A stretch of DNA of 64,000 nt from Undaria pinnatifida (lineage: Eukaryota; Sar; Phaeophyceae; Laminariales; Alariaceae). A program made the translations under genes and the position numbers. The stretch covers positions 3,938,265-4,002,264 of the forward strand of contig JABAKD010000004.1 in NCBI GenBank assembly GCA_012845835.1. The letters are read 5' to 3'. Positions 23,471 through 33,110 of the stretch are shown one piece after another; positions within the stretch are counted from its first letter, which is position 1; each line of letters opens with the position of its first letter. The notes below the pieces were generated by a model. It saw nothing but the letters and a program-made list of their open reading frames with translations, searched no databases and had not been told where the DNA came from.

Positions 23471-23653
23471 TTTGTATTTTGCTTTCGAAGTTGTATCATA
23501 TTATTGCGCACCCCCCCCTCGGAGCACGGGGGGGCGGAGAGAGGGACAGGCCCCCGGGGCTGCTCCAACAGCAACCCCACGCTATCGTCCGTAACCCTGA
23601 GTCAAGTTCCATCCCAACTGGCACTGTCGAGCTTTCGACGCCAGCCAGCCTCC
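23471..23653 (-). repeat. Split direct repeat B, outer copy (element 1)
   Basis: 183 bp match 24522-24700 apart from a 4-bp CAGC duplication near the end. Starts at TTTGTATTTTGC on the plus strand. Confidence 0.85.
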
Positions 23654-24298
23654 ACTGAGAGACTCAAAATAAACATGGTACTCAGCACAAACACAAACGG
23701 GCACATGTAACGCCAATATCATATACTAAAGGAGTACCATAATATATAAATGACGCCCGTATACATATGTAATTCACGGCCCAAGACGCACTATTACGGA
23801 CAAACTCTCTCCTGCAGTTTAAGATTGCGCCAATACCGAGCTAAGTGTGGGACCAAACCACTGCGCCTGCTCATTAGCATTCGTCATCACACCACATCTG
23901 CACAGCATAGTGCAAATTCCATACGGGGAAGAATGGACGCACCTCCAGCGTGGAGACATGCGTGCATGTTCGCGAATCACGGTAGCAAACCGACATCGCA
24001 CCAACGCCTGCATTGCACAATGCAGCTCCCCGAAGGAGAATAAAAAATAAAAAATAGGAAGGGCGCACCTCCAGCTTGGAGACGTGCGCGCGCTACTCTG
24101 ATGACACAAACAGGACTCCTGAGCACCACACGTAAATAAAAATTGAACGCGCAATCTACGACACCCGGGCGGCTGGATACCGCCCCCTAGTTACGTGTAT
24201 CTAACAGCAACGAACACTCTCCCGCGTTGCTGCGACCGTCTCAGTCCCCTTCCACTGACGCCCTCAAAAGCACGGGCGGGTGGGTGGGAAATCAGCCA

Positions 24299-24521
24299 GT
24301 CTATCACACCTTGACCTTGTCTTGCTGACGATGCTCCTCTCTTCTCTGCGTGCTTCGCTTGCTAATCAGCAACACGACAAACTGATCCAAGGTTCCCTTT
24401 GCTATACCAGGACAAGTACAAGTAACCACCCGCGTTGATCTCATTGGTCAACGTGCAGTAACCCCAAACTTCTTCCGTACATACAAAACCCTTATTTTCT
24501 CGTGCCTCGATAATAATACGC
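24299..24521 (-). repeat. Split direct repeat A, inner copy (element 1)
   Basis: 223 bp match 27761-27983, with no difference that I can see. It abuts repeat B (24522-24700), forming the B-A junction. Confidence 0.9.
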
Positions 24522-24700
24522 TTTGTATTTTGCTTTCGAAGTTGTATCATATTATTGCGCACCCCCCCCTCGGAGCACGGGGGGGCGGAGAGAGGGACAG
24601 GCCCCCGGGGCTGCTCCAACAGCAACCCCACGCTATCGTCCGTAACCCTGAGTCAAGTTCCATCCCAACTGGCACTGTCGAGCTTTCGACGCCAGCCTCC
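24522..24700 (-). repeat. Split direct repeat B, inner copy (element 1)
   Basis: 179 bp match 23471-23653. It lies just downstream of the recombinase frame. Confidence 0.85.
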
Positions 24701-24855
24701 AATAATGGTATTTGGCTCAGCTTACGGACGCATTGCGTCCCTTCCCTACCCCCTTTGCTGTACCCCTCGGGTGCGCACGTCAAGATCCAACTTCTTTCTA
24801 TCCGCTTGGCACAAATGATGAGGCTGCGTACCAGCTGAAATAGTTACGTCGACTT

Positions 24856-26048
24856 CTATCCCTCCAGCTTTGGAATGGGGTTAACTTGCCCCCAATCCGT
24901 ACCCTGCCCCGGCTGGATCCCGTTACCCATCCCCTCCTGGGCCATTAAATTTGCTACCCGGCTGGCATCCTTCCCGTGGCTACGAACGTACGCCTTATAA
25001 GCATCAGACGCCCACCGACCCTCCCGTTGCAACGTCTCTGGGGAGGCACCCCCTGCCGATAAGTGCGTTGCGCCCCCAATCCTAAGGGAGTGCAAGGCGT
25101 ACTCATCCGCCCGCACGCCCGCCAACGCAACCACTTCTCGCAGGGCTACCGTCGCTTGTTGTTTCGTCCACATAGACCATCTACCACCACCACTGCCGTA
25201 CGCTACGAGGGGCGCCGACGAGGGCAAAAACAAATAACAAGACATCAACTCGAGCATAAGATCGACAGCACCGCCACCAGCCCCTACGGGCCTTGGTGAA
25301 CCAACCCGAACGCGCGAAATAACCGCCCCTTTTCGCAACTGGTCGCCCTTAGACCCACGGAATCGAACCTCGACGCGGTCGGCTGTTGACCATTGCGCCA
25401 CCCCCAACTGTACCCGACCGCGAAAGAAAGCCACGTCTGCCCGCCGTAAACAATACGTTTCGTGGATGCGCGACCGGGTTTCCGCGAACATTTCGGACGC
25501 GCGGGTCAAAAAACAAAACGACGCACACAACGCAAGCCACAACACGCGTCCCCCGTTACGCCAGGCAGGGAATAAAGTTTCGCCAGCAAGCAACATAGCC
25601 CATGACACTGGCCGACGCACGGTCGCCTGATTACCCACTTCGGCATGCGAGCGCGCCGCACCTTTGAGGGCGCTCGCGATGACGGGGTCGCCGCACCTTT
25701 GAGGGCGCTCGCGATGACGGGGTGAGTAGTGTCGAGCTCGAAACCGCGCGAAATGCGATGAAAAAACTTGATGGCCGACAAATGGCTTTCGATAGTCGCC
25801 GAGCGCAATTTCTTCGTAGCGAACGCGTATGCTACGTATTCGAACAAATGCCACACGTTAGTCATATCGTCAATGCCGCGATCAAGAAATACGGGAACAC
25901 CAGAACGTACCCGAAAGTCTACCCATGCTCCAAAATGCCCCAAATAAGCTCGTTCAGTCGAGGCCGCAACGGCGTGCCGCACGAGTCCGAGGCCAACACC
26001 GAAGTACATAGAGAAATGCCGATTGTCCCCAGTTCCCGAACCTGCCAC
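24856..26048 (-). pseudogene. Tyrosine recombinase of DIRS-like element 1, split by a duplication
   Basis: The N-terminal part (26048-25725) is a SAM-like core-binding domain. It overlaps the end of the RT-RNase H frame by about 130 bp, as is common in this class. The C-terminal catalytic part (25660-24856) has an ASEMFAETR region, a YALHSLRIGGATHL box (His-x-x-Arg) and a terminal DAYKAYVRS tyrosine, all the residues expected of a phage-integrase-type recombinase. The two parts are in different frames because a 35-bp segment is tandemly duplicated at 25654-25723. Apart from this duplication the catalytic domain looks intact. The reading frame ends about 150 bp before repeat B. Confidence 0.85.
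25654..25723 (+). repeat. 35-bp tandem duplication inside the recombinase gene
   Basis: Two exact copies (25654-25688 and 25689-25723) of a unit starting CGCCGCACCTTTGAGGG. Since 35 is not a multiple of three, it shifts the recombinase frame. The encoded VIASALKGAA stretch therefore appears once in each frame. Confidence 0.95.
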
Positions 26049-27769
26049 GGGATGTTGGGACGAACGGCGCGCAAATTATCAAGAACGGAGCCGCGATCCC
26101 AGCGAGAGATACCATCGGCGGCCTCGTTGTGGACACCACGCACATGCGTGGCCTCGAAATGCCATCCGGATGACACTTCGAGAACGCCGAGAAGACGCAT
26201 GAGGGCACCGGAACGCGGTTCCAGCCCCCCCCGACACCGCCGCACCCAATGCACGGCGGCCTCGTTGTCTCCCCGCAGCAAAACACAATCTCCCGTCGCT
26301 GACGGTCGATCGGCACACGAAGACACTAGTACAAAGGCCGACACAACCATGCCCAAAAGTTCAAGCACGTTGATTGATAAGTCGTCCACCCCGCGGACGA
26401 ACTTACTCGAGCCGCAAAACCGCGACTGTTCCAGGGCTGTGAGATCATAGCGCCAGTAAACACCGGTTTCGAGACAATATCCCCCGACGGCGGTTTTGGA
26501 CGCGTCCGAGAACAACGTACGTTGTGCCGGGCGCTCCAACAAATTATACATCGGCGCCGACAGCACCCCGCCGCGCGCGTCAAGACCTTTGTCCACAAAC
26601 CACCGCCAGAACTCGAGATCCGCATGGAACTCGGGCCCAAGGGCCACACGCCGCCCCGGATTGGCCATTCGGCCAGCGAATTGATCACCGGCAGCGATGC
26701 GCGGCATCCCAACCGAAGCCAACAAACGATGCACGAAGAAAGAACCGGGACGAACTGCAAACGAGATGTGCATGAGGAAGCCCGCCAACTGCGACACCTG
26801 CTTCGCTGAAGCATGGTTGCGAGTCGAGGGCCACTCCGCTAAAAGCACGCGCAACTTGAGGCGCTTATGTGGCGGTGCCGTCACCGTAAGCGCCTCTGTA
26901 TCCACCAACCAGCCCAACACCTCGAGACGCGTGTCCCAGTTAGTGATTTTGCTGGCGGACAACAGCGGAGGGTCGGACGCGCCACGTACGCCCAACAAGC
27001 GAAAATGGTCCGACGCCAATGACTGCACAGCCCGCATACAGCGACGACCGTCCGGCCACCACTGAACCTCGACAAGAATGCCATCGTCTACGTAGTACCG
27101 CACGAAAAAACGACTCCCGGCGTAGCCGCCGCTACCGGATACGGTTCGACAATCGCGAGGGAGGGACGTCACTGAACCCCCCCGCGGCGGGGCAAGACGC
27201 ACGTGTTCGACGGCAGCCGCCCCTTGTGGGGAAACAGCCGCATTTTGAAACGTAGAGTGGGTGTGGGAATGTTCCAGCGCAGACGCCATTAGTCCCCAGA
27301 ACCCGGGACTATTACGCCACCCGAATTGCAAGCGAAGATCCACAACTACGTATTCGCCCATCGCGTACCCAAACACCGGCGCCCCTACCGGGTCAACTAA
27401 AACTTGACGATAGGCGTCTTTCACGTCAACGCGGCAGAGGACGATTCGAGCTGTGGGACCGTGCAACTGCCGCAAAAACAACACCCTTAACAACACATCC
27501 CGAAGTACATGACCGAGCTCGCAGGAGGGGGCGGAGGAAAAATCGGTATCGTCGTTAACGCTGGAGTGGCCGCCCGCGCGCGCAAATGTGAGATCGTGGA
27601 TGATGCGAAACTTAGGCTTAAGCACGACGGCCAATGGCGAAACACGTAAACCCGGAATATCGGCGGCGGAACTTAACTTGAACACCAAAGCCCGACCGTG
27701 CCCAACGTCAGAACATATCTTTTGGTGAACAGCAACGGCATGGGGGGCGACGCTCGGGTGGTCTATCAC
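25919..27769 (-). CDS. Reverse transcriptase-RNase H of DIRS-like element 1
   Basis: An uninterrupted 616-residue frame. The RT finger and palm begin with VVLKPKFRIIHDLTF (about 48-62), followed by motif A VDVKDAYRQV (about 114-123) and a FGWRNSPGFW block. Motif C is FFVRYYVDDG with the catalytic Asp pair at about 228-229. An RNase H domain follows with TLFSDASKTAVGGY, a central acidic residue in LLRGDNEAAVHWV, and a C-terminal HVRGVHNEAADGISR. This is the reverse transcriptase arrangement of DIRS/Ngaro elements. The frame opens right at the inner edge of repeat A without a conventional ATG, so the original N-terminus and any gag are missing. It overlaps the recombinase start. RT residues look intact. 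Confidence 0.9.
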   Translation of the reverse strand: MIDHPSVAPHAVAVHQKICSDVGHGRALVFKLSSAADIPGLRVSPLAVVLKPKFRIIHDLTFARAGGHSSVNDDTDFSSAPSCELGHVLRDVLLRVLFLRQLHGPTARIVLCRVDVKDAYRQVLVDPVGAPVFGYAMGEYVVVDLRLQFGWRNSPGFWGLMASALEHSHTHSTFQNAAVSPQGAAAVEHVRLAPPRGGSVTSLPRDCRTVSGSGGYAGSRFFVRYYVDDGILVEVQWWPDGRRCMRAVQSLASDHFRLLGVRGASDPPLLSASKITNWDTRLEVLGWLVDTEALTVTAPPHKRLKLRVLLAEWPSTRNHASAKQVSQLAGFLMHISFAVRPGSFFVHRLLASVGMPRIAAGDQFAGRMANPGRRVALGPEFHADLEFWRWFVDKGLDARGGVLSAPMYNLLERPAQRTLFSDASKTAVGGYCLETGVYWRYDLTALEQSRFCGSSKFVRGVDDLSINVLELLGMVVSAFVLVSSCADRPSATGDCVLLRGDNEAAVHWVRRCRGGLEPRSGALMRLLGVLEVSSGWHFEATHVRGVHNEAADGISRWDRGSVLDNLRAVRPNIPWQVRELGTIGISLCTSVLASDSCGTPLRPRLNELIWGILEHG

Positions 27770-27983
27770 ACCTTGACCTTGTCTTGCTGACGATGCTCCT
27801 CTCTTCTCTGCGTGCTTCGCTTGCTAATCAGCAACACGACAAACTGATCCAAGGTTCCCTTTGCTATACCAGGACAAGTACAAGTAACCACCCGCGTTGA
27901 TCTCATTGGTCAACGTGCAGTAACCCCAAACTTCTTCCGTACATACAAAACCCTTATTTTCTCGTGCCTCGATAATAATACGC
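27761..27983 (-). repeat. Split direct repeat A, outer copy (element 1)
   Basis: Matches 24299-24521 over its full 223 bp. Its inner edge overlaps the first codons of the RT frame, which indicates that sequence between A and the RT was lost. Confidence 0.9.
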
Positions 27984-28810
27984 ATTCTTCAGCCCTAGGC
28001 CTGGCCCTAGGCCCAGATAAACGAAGAGCACGGAAAATCGTAATTCGATAAATATTTTTTTATTTCACATGAATAATAGACGAAAAATTAAACATTCAAC
28101 TTTTGGTTGTCGAACGGCGTACTGAGAGTAGTGCGTTCTAGGAAATAAAAAAAATAAAAAACGCAAAAGGGTCAAAGAACACCCGTGAGCGCCTCGGTCG
28201 ATGGCCCGCGTCCTCTCCGGAGCGCCGCGGCAAACGGCAGATTGTTTTGGCCGGCAGCGGCTTGGAGGCTATTGCTCTAGGCGTCCCTCGGATGGGCTGG
28301 CGCCACCGCGCCGCCCGACACAGGCAGCAGCGATGGGGATATATATAGCGGTTGAACTTCTGAGCAAAGTCATCACGTGGTAGTTGGTCGTGTAACTTTC
28401 GAGGTGCAGGGCAACGAAAAACTGGGTTTGCGGCGGTCTCGATTGTTTTTGAAGCGCCGCAGGCGGTCTACGCTGTGCTGAGGACCTTCGGAGGCCGCGC
28501 CGCGGCTACTCCGGTGGTCCTACTTCTCGCAATGGTGGCTTCTCGCCTCTCAATCAGCCGACGACATGGCACGAATTCGCGTGGCCGGCTTCGGTCACAG
28601 AACAAGCCATGTCTAGGTGGACAACTTCCCAAATTGAATTTCGATTTTCGACTGAAAATAATTTAACCCGAACGATCCCAAATAGGCTTGGGCCCATTAT
28701 GCTAGCATTTCTTTTGGCATAATTGGCGTTTTGGGGCATAAGAAAAGCATAATTCAAAAAGAGCATTGCTCCAGCACATTTTGGGCATATTTAGCCCAAT
28801 AAGGAGCATA
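27984..28810. other. Region without a recognised gene; GCATAAT repeats at right end
   Basis: No protein family is recognised. From about 28680 to 28810 short GCATAAT/GGGCATA words recur in both orientations, related to 44620-44830. A CCTAGGCCTGGCCCTAGG palindrome-like word lies near 28003. Confidence 0.4.
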
Positions 28811-28839
28811 CCCGTAACCTACACAAGATAACACACCCC

Positions 28840-29270
28840 CGGTGATACATTTGAGCGCTTGAAAATATTATCACCGGGTGTGGTATCCTGTGGGGGGTGT
28901 GGTATCTTGTGTAGCCCCGGTGATAGAGTGCTGGTCGCGGCGGCCCCCAGGGGGTGTGATAAACCAGGGGGTGTGATAGCACGTCCGACCTCCCATGGGG
29001 TACGTTTGGGGGTGTGATAAATATGGGGGTGTGATAAACCAGGGGGTGTGATAGCACGTCCGAACACCCACAGGGTGTGTTTGGGGGTGTCATAAATAAG
29101 GGGGTGTGATAAACCAGGGGGTGTGATAACCTCCGAACACCCACAGGTCGTGCTTGGGGGGGGATACCGAAGCACTCCTTGTAGAGTTGAGCCGCTGCTG
29201 CGGCACACGTGAAGGGGTGTGGTATTGCGGGGGGGTGATACCTGTCCGAACGTCCGCACACACGGTATGT
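28840..29270. repeat. GGTGTGATA-type tandem repeats, left of the Gypsy element
   Basis: A unit of about 70 bp built from GGGGGTGTGATAAACCAGGG and a CGTCCGAACACCCACAGG word is repeated three times (about 28945-29155). A short ATCACCGGGGTGTGGTATC-like module precedes it. The same module recurs at 43425-43570 on the far side of the Gypsy element, so that element sits inside this repeat region. Confidence 0.7.
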
Positions 29271-29463
29271 TTTGGCGCCTGCTGTACAGCTGCGGTCGAA
29301 GCAGTTGTCGGAGAAGCGGGGGCACTTGCAGAGGCATTTTGCTCTCCCTCAACGTTCATGTTGTTGGAGGTCTCCACACGGGGTGTTCCCCCCGCACACA
29401 GGGTGTGGTGTTGTGTGCCCACGGGGCAGATGTTCTATGACCCCGGTGGTAGAAAAGAGGGAC

Positions 29464-29469
29464 CCTGTG
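29464..29469 (+). repeat. Target-site duplication of the Gypsy element, left
   Basis: CCTGTG directly precedes the left LTR. The same six bases follow the right LTR at 43409-43414. A 5-bp CCTGT duplication is equally possible if the LTR begins one base earlier. Confidence 0.8.
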
Positions 29470-29736
29470 TGAAATTAATAGGTGGGGACACAGAGTGCCC
29501 CCTGCAGGTCTGCCAATTGGGTAGGTCCTCGGAGAGTACTCACTTTCGTTCCTTCGTAGAGATGTAGCTTTATTCGTTTCCACCAGAGCCCGGGACAGCT
29601 TCTGAGATCGGAGGCGCGTGCCTCCGATCTAATTCCTAACTTCCCCGAATATAAACCGCCAACCTTATCATACGAAACCCATCCAAATGATCTCAAATTC
29701 GGATACCTACAGGCCTTTCGAGGCCGTATCTTAACA
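29470..29736 (-). repeat. Gypsy 3' LTR
   Basis: 267 bp, terminal TG...CA, no difference seen from 43142-43408. It contains a perfect 11-bp-stem palindrome (AGATCGGAGGC, GCGT spacer) near 29604-29630 that is missing from the third LTR at 57704. On the minus strand it is preceded by a short purine-rich stretch, AGGGTGGGCTAG (29737-29748), in polypurine-tract position. Confidence 0.9.
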
Positions 29737-29929
29737 CTAGCCCACCCTGATGAGTCGCATATGCAGAAATATGGGAGATTCGGGGAAACTCCGGTTCTAC
29801 GAACTAGACCATGAGTCGAAGATGCGGCTCCTCAAACCCCACTCCCACACCTCTAACCGTCTGGCTATGGAGCCAGGAACACGCGAAAAAAAGCAGTAGA
29901 AAGAAAAGCAGACCCTACAGCAAGGCAAT

Positions 29930-30048
29930 AGTCACCCATCAAAAACCTGCCGTATGCCGCCGGGGTGGCGGGGGGGGCAGAAAAGGCTCTAGAACCTGCC
30001 GCATGCCGCCGGTGTGGCGGTGGGGGGCAGGAAAGGCTCTGCGGTAAA
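29930..30048. repeat. Two-copy 51-bp tandem repeat in the Gypsy 3' region
   Basis: A unit with AACCTGCCGTATGCCGCCGG and AAAAGGCTCT occurs twice in succession. The surrounding 29750-30600 stretch lies between the integrase stop and the 3' LTR and shows no recognisable protein. Confidence 0.6.
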
Positions 30049-30601
30049 CCAACCACAGAAAAAGTACTATGGCGAGGCGAGCCCTCGTCGATATGGAGGG
30101 GAACACAGGCGCTAACACAAGGGAGAAGTCATGCGAAAAACCTCCCGCGGGCCATCGGCCAGGCGGGGGGTTAGACGAGGAAACGACGAATACCCGGGAT
30201 GGAAGTTGTCAACACATACTGCCCCGCTGGGGGAGGAAGTATTTAGACGACAAAAAAAAACAAAGCAGAACAAATACAACACACAAAACATAAAAGAAGA
30301 CACACAGACCCGTACACTGGTCGCCCCCCGGCTCTGGGCTGAGGAGGGCGTCGGCAGGGCGAATTTGAACAATGACAAAAAGGCGACAGCCCTGCGCCTC
30401 AGATAGCGGCGTTTTACCCGAACCCTGACCCGGCACTGAGCAGGGGGTTCGGCAGGACAGAAAAGAAAAAAAAAAATTGAAAGAACCGCCCCAAAACTCG
30501 ATGAAGACCCTCAGGACACTACGAACGACCCAAAGGCAAAGACGCAAAACTCATACCTCAAAAAAATGAAGAACTATCGAGAAGCGGTGGTGGCTTGGAA
30601 G

Positions 30602-32650
30602 TCAACTGGCCACGGCCGCGCCTCGAGATTCGTCTACGTTACGTTGGATGCCCCGAGGAAACGCACTGGCGATGTGAACTTGCAAGCACCAAGGGCCTCG
30701 CACGGCTCCCGTTGAAGTCGTGTAGCGTGCCGGGGGAAGAGGGAGTTTAATCGGTCCCGGGTCGTCCAGAAAGCGGACCAGGTATACCTTGTCCTCGGTA
30801 GTGCTCGCGCTGATTTTTCCTAGCCACCATAAACCATCGTCTCCCTTGTACCAAACGTGGGCTCCCTTAGGAAGTACGGTGTCGTGGTAGCGACGGAGCC
30901 AATCGGTGCGGGGAACACAGGCGTAGCCCGGCGCTAGGAAACGTTCCCCGTTGTTGCGGGAGAGCTCACGCTGTGCCGCCCCGATCCGCATTCGGCGGTA
31001 AAGACGGTTGGTTTGGCGGTGCTGGTCCGGGGTTCCGGCCCAATAACGCAAGATGTGGGAGCGGGAGAGGTGAAGGTCCAATTCCCGCTCCCAGGACGGT
31101 TCGAAGAGTCCCGCCCAATGCGTCTTGTATAACACCGCGATGACGCCACCTCGCCCCCGTACCGACTGATGACCAGTGATCTGCTCCACCTCCAGCCGTT
31201 GTAGGGGAGTCGAAAAGTCGTCTTGAGTGACGTGGTACGGCGGGGACTTCTTGGAAAATTTGTTGAGCACATTCTGTGTCAGCCCCGCCGGTAGGTATTT
31301 GGGCATGTCCCCGCTGTCGTGGGGGTTGGCACAGGGTTTGCAGCGCTCGATGGCCACACGCCGACGAGCGTCCGAACCAGGCAGGTCGGAAGGGAGATTC
31401 AAATAAAGGAGGTTGCTCCCGAGCGGCGAGCCGTCCGGGGTCTCGGCGGCGGAGCAGGGACCGACGGCCAGGACCTTGTATGGGCCCGTCCAGTTAAACG
31501 CGAGTTTGGCGTTTAGTACCTTGGCGTCGGTATTCGCCTTCACACCCTGGCGGATGGTAGAGGCAGAATTGTATACCCATGCCCAACCACCCACAGTGAA
31601 GTTAGGTGCTGGACGCAGCGCGTCGGCGAGGGCGGAGTTTCTGCGGTTAACACGGGAAACGGTGAAGGCGTGGTGTGCGCGGACAATGTCGTTCGCGCGC
31701 TTTTGCCGGTCGGTGGCCAAATCGCAATAGGCCAGGTGGTCACGGGCCAGACTCTGGTGTCCCACGACACCTTTGCGGTCGAAACTCGTCAGGGGGAGCC
31801 GTGGGAGTCTGCCCATGTGAACCTCGTTGGGCGCCAAACCCGTCGCCGCGCTGACAGAGTTGTTGTAAGCGAATTCGACGTGGGGCAGATGCAAGTCCCA
31901 GTCGTCTTGTCGCTCGTTGACGACCATAGCCAGCATTTGTGCCATAGTGTGATTTACCCGCTCAACGCCCCCGTTACAGTTGGGATGGTAGGAGCTTGTA
32001 GCAAGCTTGTGTACACCTAACAGCTGATATACAGCTTGTGAAAGCTTGGAGCAGAACTGCAGTCCGTTGTCCGAGAGTATGGTGCGCGGGCACCCCCACA
32101 AGGGGATGTATTGGTTCACCAAGATATTGGCTGTACCTTCCGCGGTGAACTCAGCGGCAGTGACGGGGAACATGTCGGCCCGACGACTGAAGCGATCGGT
32201 GAACAGCAGGATGTAGGTGTTGCCTCGCGGTGTGACCGGAAGGGGGCCGAAGTAGTCAACACTGACGGCGATACCTGGACCTTCCGGCAGAGGCATTGTG
32301 ATGATGGGCCAGCGGACAGTCAGCCGTGGGGTTTTTCGCGCTTGGCACTTCAAGCAGTGGCGAAGCCACCACCGGGTACACACACTCATGCCAATCCACC
32401 AATAAAAACGCTCCAGCATGCGCAACGTGCGCGTGGTGCCAAGGTGGCAGGAGGCCGTCGAGTGGCAAGCTTGCATGATCCAAGGGCGCATGAGCAGGGG
32501 AACGTAGATGCGGACTGGCTCGTCGTTTAGCAAGCAAGCAGCTCGCCCCACAGAGTTCGGTTTGTCAGAGCTTGTTGGCGGCAGTGTCGGGTTACGGACG
32601 AGTAGGACGATGTCGTCGTCGGTTGTATGTAGTCGACCCTTATCCGCCAA
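30602..32650 (-). CDS. Gypsy integrase with chromodomain and Tudor/SH3-like domain
   Basis: A 682-residue open frame. An HHCC zinc-binding domain comes first (His63, His69, Cys99, Cys102). It is followed by the integrase core with Asp132 (VDYFGPLP), Asp194 (LSDNGLQF) and Glu230 (NGGVERVNH), exactly DD35E spacing. A GPY/F-type module (FNWTGPYKV, about 385-394) follows. A chromodomain-like stretch covers about 495-540 (VLYKTHWAGLFEPSWERE). After that comes a second small beta-barrel-like domain, about 594-650 (VWYKGDDGLWWLGKI and VYLVRFLDD), resembling Tudor/Agenet/SH3 folds. Chromodomains steer chromovirus integration to marked chromatin; a second chromatin-reader-like domain after it is unusual. 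All catalytic residues are present. The start lies in sequence that should belong to the end of RNase H, which I cannot recognise, so the true polyprotein is truncated upstream. Confidence 0.88.
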   Translation of the reverse strand: MADKGRLHTTDDDIVLLVRNPTLPPTSSDKPNSVGRAACLLNDEPVRIYVPLLMRPWIMQACHSTASCHLGTTRTLRMLERFYWWIGMSVCTRWWLRHCLKCQARKTPRLTVRWPIITMPLPEGPGIAVSVDYFGPLPVTPRGNTYILLFTDRFSRRADMFPVTAAEFTAEGTANILVNQYIPLWGCPRTILSDNGLQFCSKLSQAVYQLLGVHKLATSSYHPNCNGGVERVNHTMAQMLAMVVNERQDDWDLHLPHVEFAYNNSVSAATGLAPNEVHMGRLPRLPLTSFDRKGVVGHQSLARDHLAYCDLATDRQKRANDIVRAHHAFTVSRVNRRNSALADALRPAPNFTVGGWAWVYNSASTIRQGVKANTDAKVLNAKLAFNWTGPYKVLAVGPCSAAETPDGSPLGSNLLYLNLPSDLPGSDARRRVAIERCKPCANPHDSGDMPKYLPAGLTQNVLNKFSKKSPPYHVTQDDFSTPLQRLEVEQITGHQSVRGRGGVIAVLYKTHWAGLFEPSWERELDLHLSRSHILRYWAGTPDQHRQTNRLYRRMRIGAAQRELSRNNGERFLAPGYACVPRTDWLRRYHDTVLPKGAHVWYKGDDGLWWLGKISASTTEDKVYLVRFLDDPGPIKLPLPPARYTTSTGAVRGPWCLQVHIASAFPRGIQRNVDESRGAAVAS

Positions 32651-33110
32651 CTCCTCGGTCTGAGAGGGAGGGACGCTTGTGCGAGAGGTAGCACGCCAAA
32701 AAGTCGGGCGGCAGGACCGATGGCCGGCCGATAGAAACGTAACGCATCATGGCGTGGCACGTCGGCTCAGTGTGCTGCTCTCGCTTCCAATCGTCATGTG
32801 AATAACGCGCGACGGATCAGCGAAACGCAATTCAGCAGCGTTGCCAAGGGCGTCCGACCTTGTATATGGGGTCGGCGTGCCACCAGGAGAAGGCGTGAGC
32901 CGTAAGAGAGGAGTTCTCATATAGGCTCTGCATGGTCGCGGTCGGACGGTAGTGGCACCGTGCGGACCGGCGAGTCGGCAAGAGCAGGGGTCGCGGCGGT
33001 CGACGGGGTCGGCCGCGGCCGTGGGACTCGCGGCGGGGTTGTACCTCGTCTGGAAGATGGCCGAGGGGCCCCGCCAGGCCCGAATCCATAATCTACAGCG
33101 GGGGTGCATT
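32651..33110 (-). pseudogene. Remnant between gag region and integrase; possible protease trace
   Basis: Several short minus-strand frames occur. One begins near 33090 with MDSGLAGPLGHL, which could be the DSG of an aspartic protease, but nothing downstream supports it. The stretch is only 460 bp long, far too short for reverse transcriptase plus RNase H, and no RT block is visible in any frame. I infer a deletion of the polymerase. Confidence 0.3.

Larger units (their letters stand above)
23471..27983 (-). mobile_element. DIRS/Ngaro-like retrotransposon 1
   Basis: On the minus strand the order is repeat A (27983-27761), the RT-RNase H frame and tyrosine recombinase (27769-24856), repeat B (24700-24522), repeat A (24521-24299), a 645-bp unique stretch, and repeat B (23653-23471). 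The split direct repeats and enzyme order fit PAT/Ngaro-type tyrosine-recombinase retrotransposons. No gag frame is present: repeat A runs straight into the reverse transcriptase, so the 5' coding part is missing. No target duplication is expected for this class. Confidence 0.85.

Noticed and set aside
32747-33110. Aspartic protease of the Gypsy element
   Set aside because: Only MDSG is suggestive; the flanking hydrophobic residues and the second part of the protease are absent. Kept only as a weak trace.
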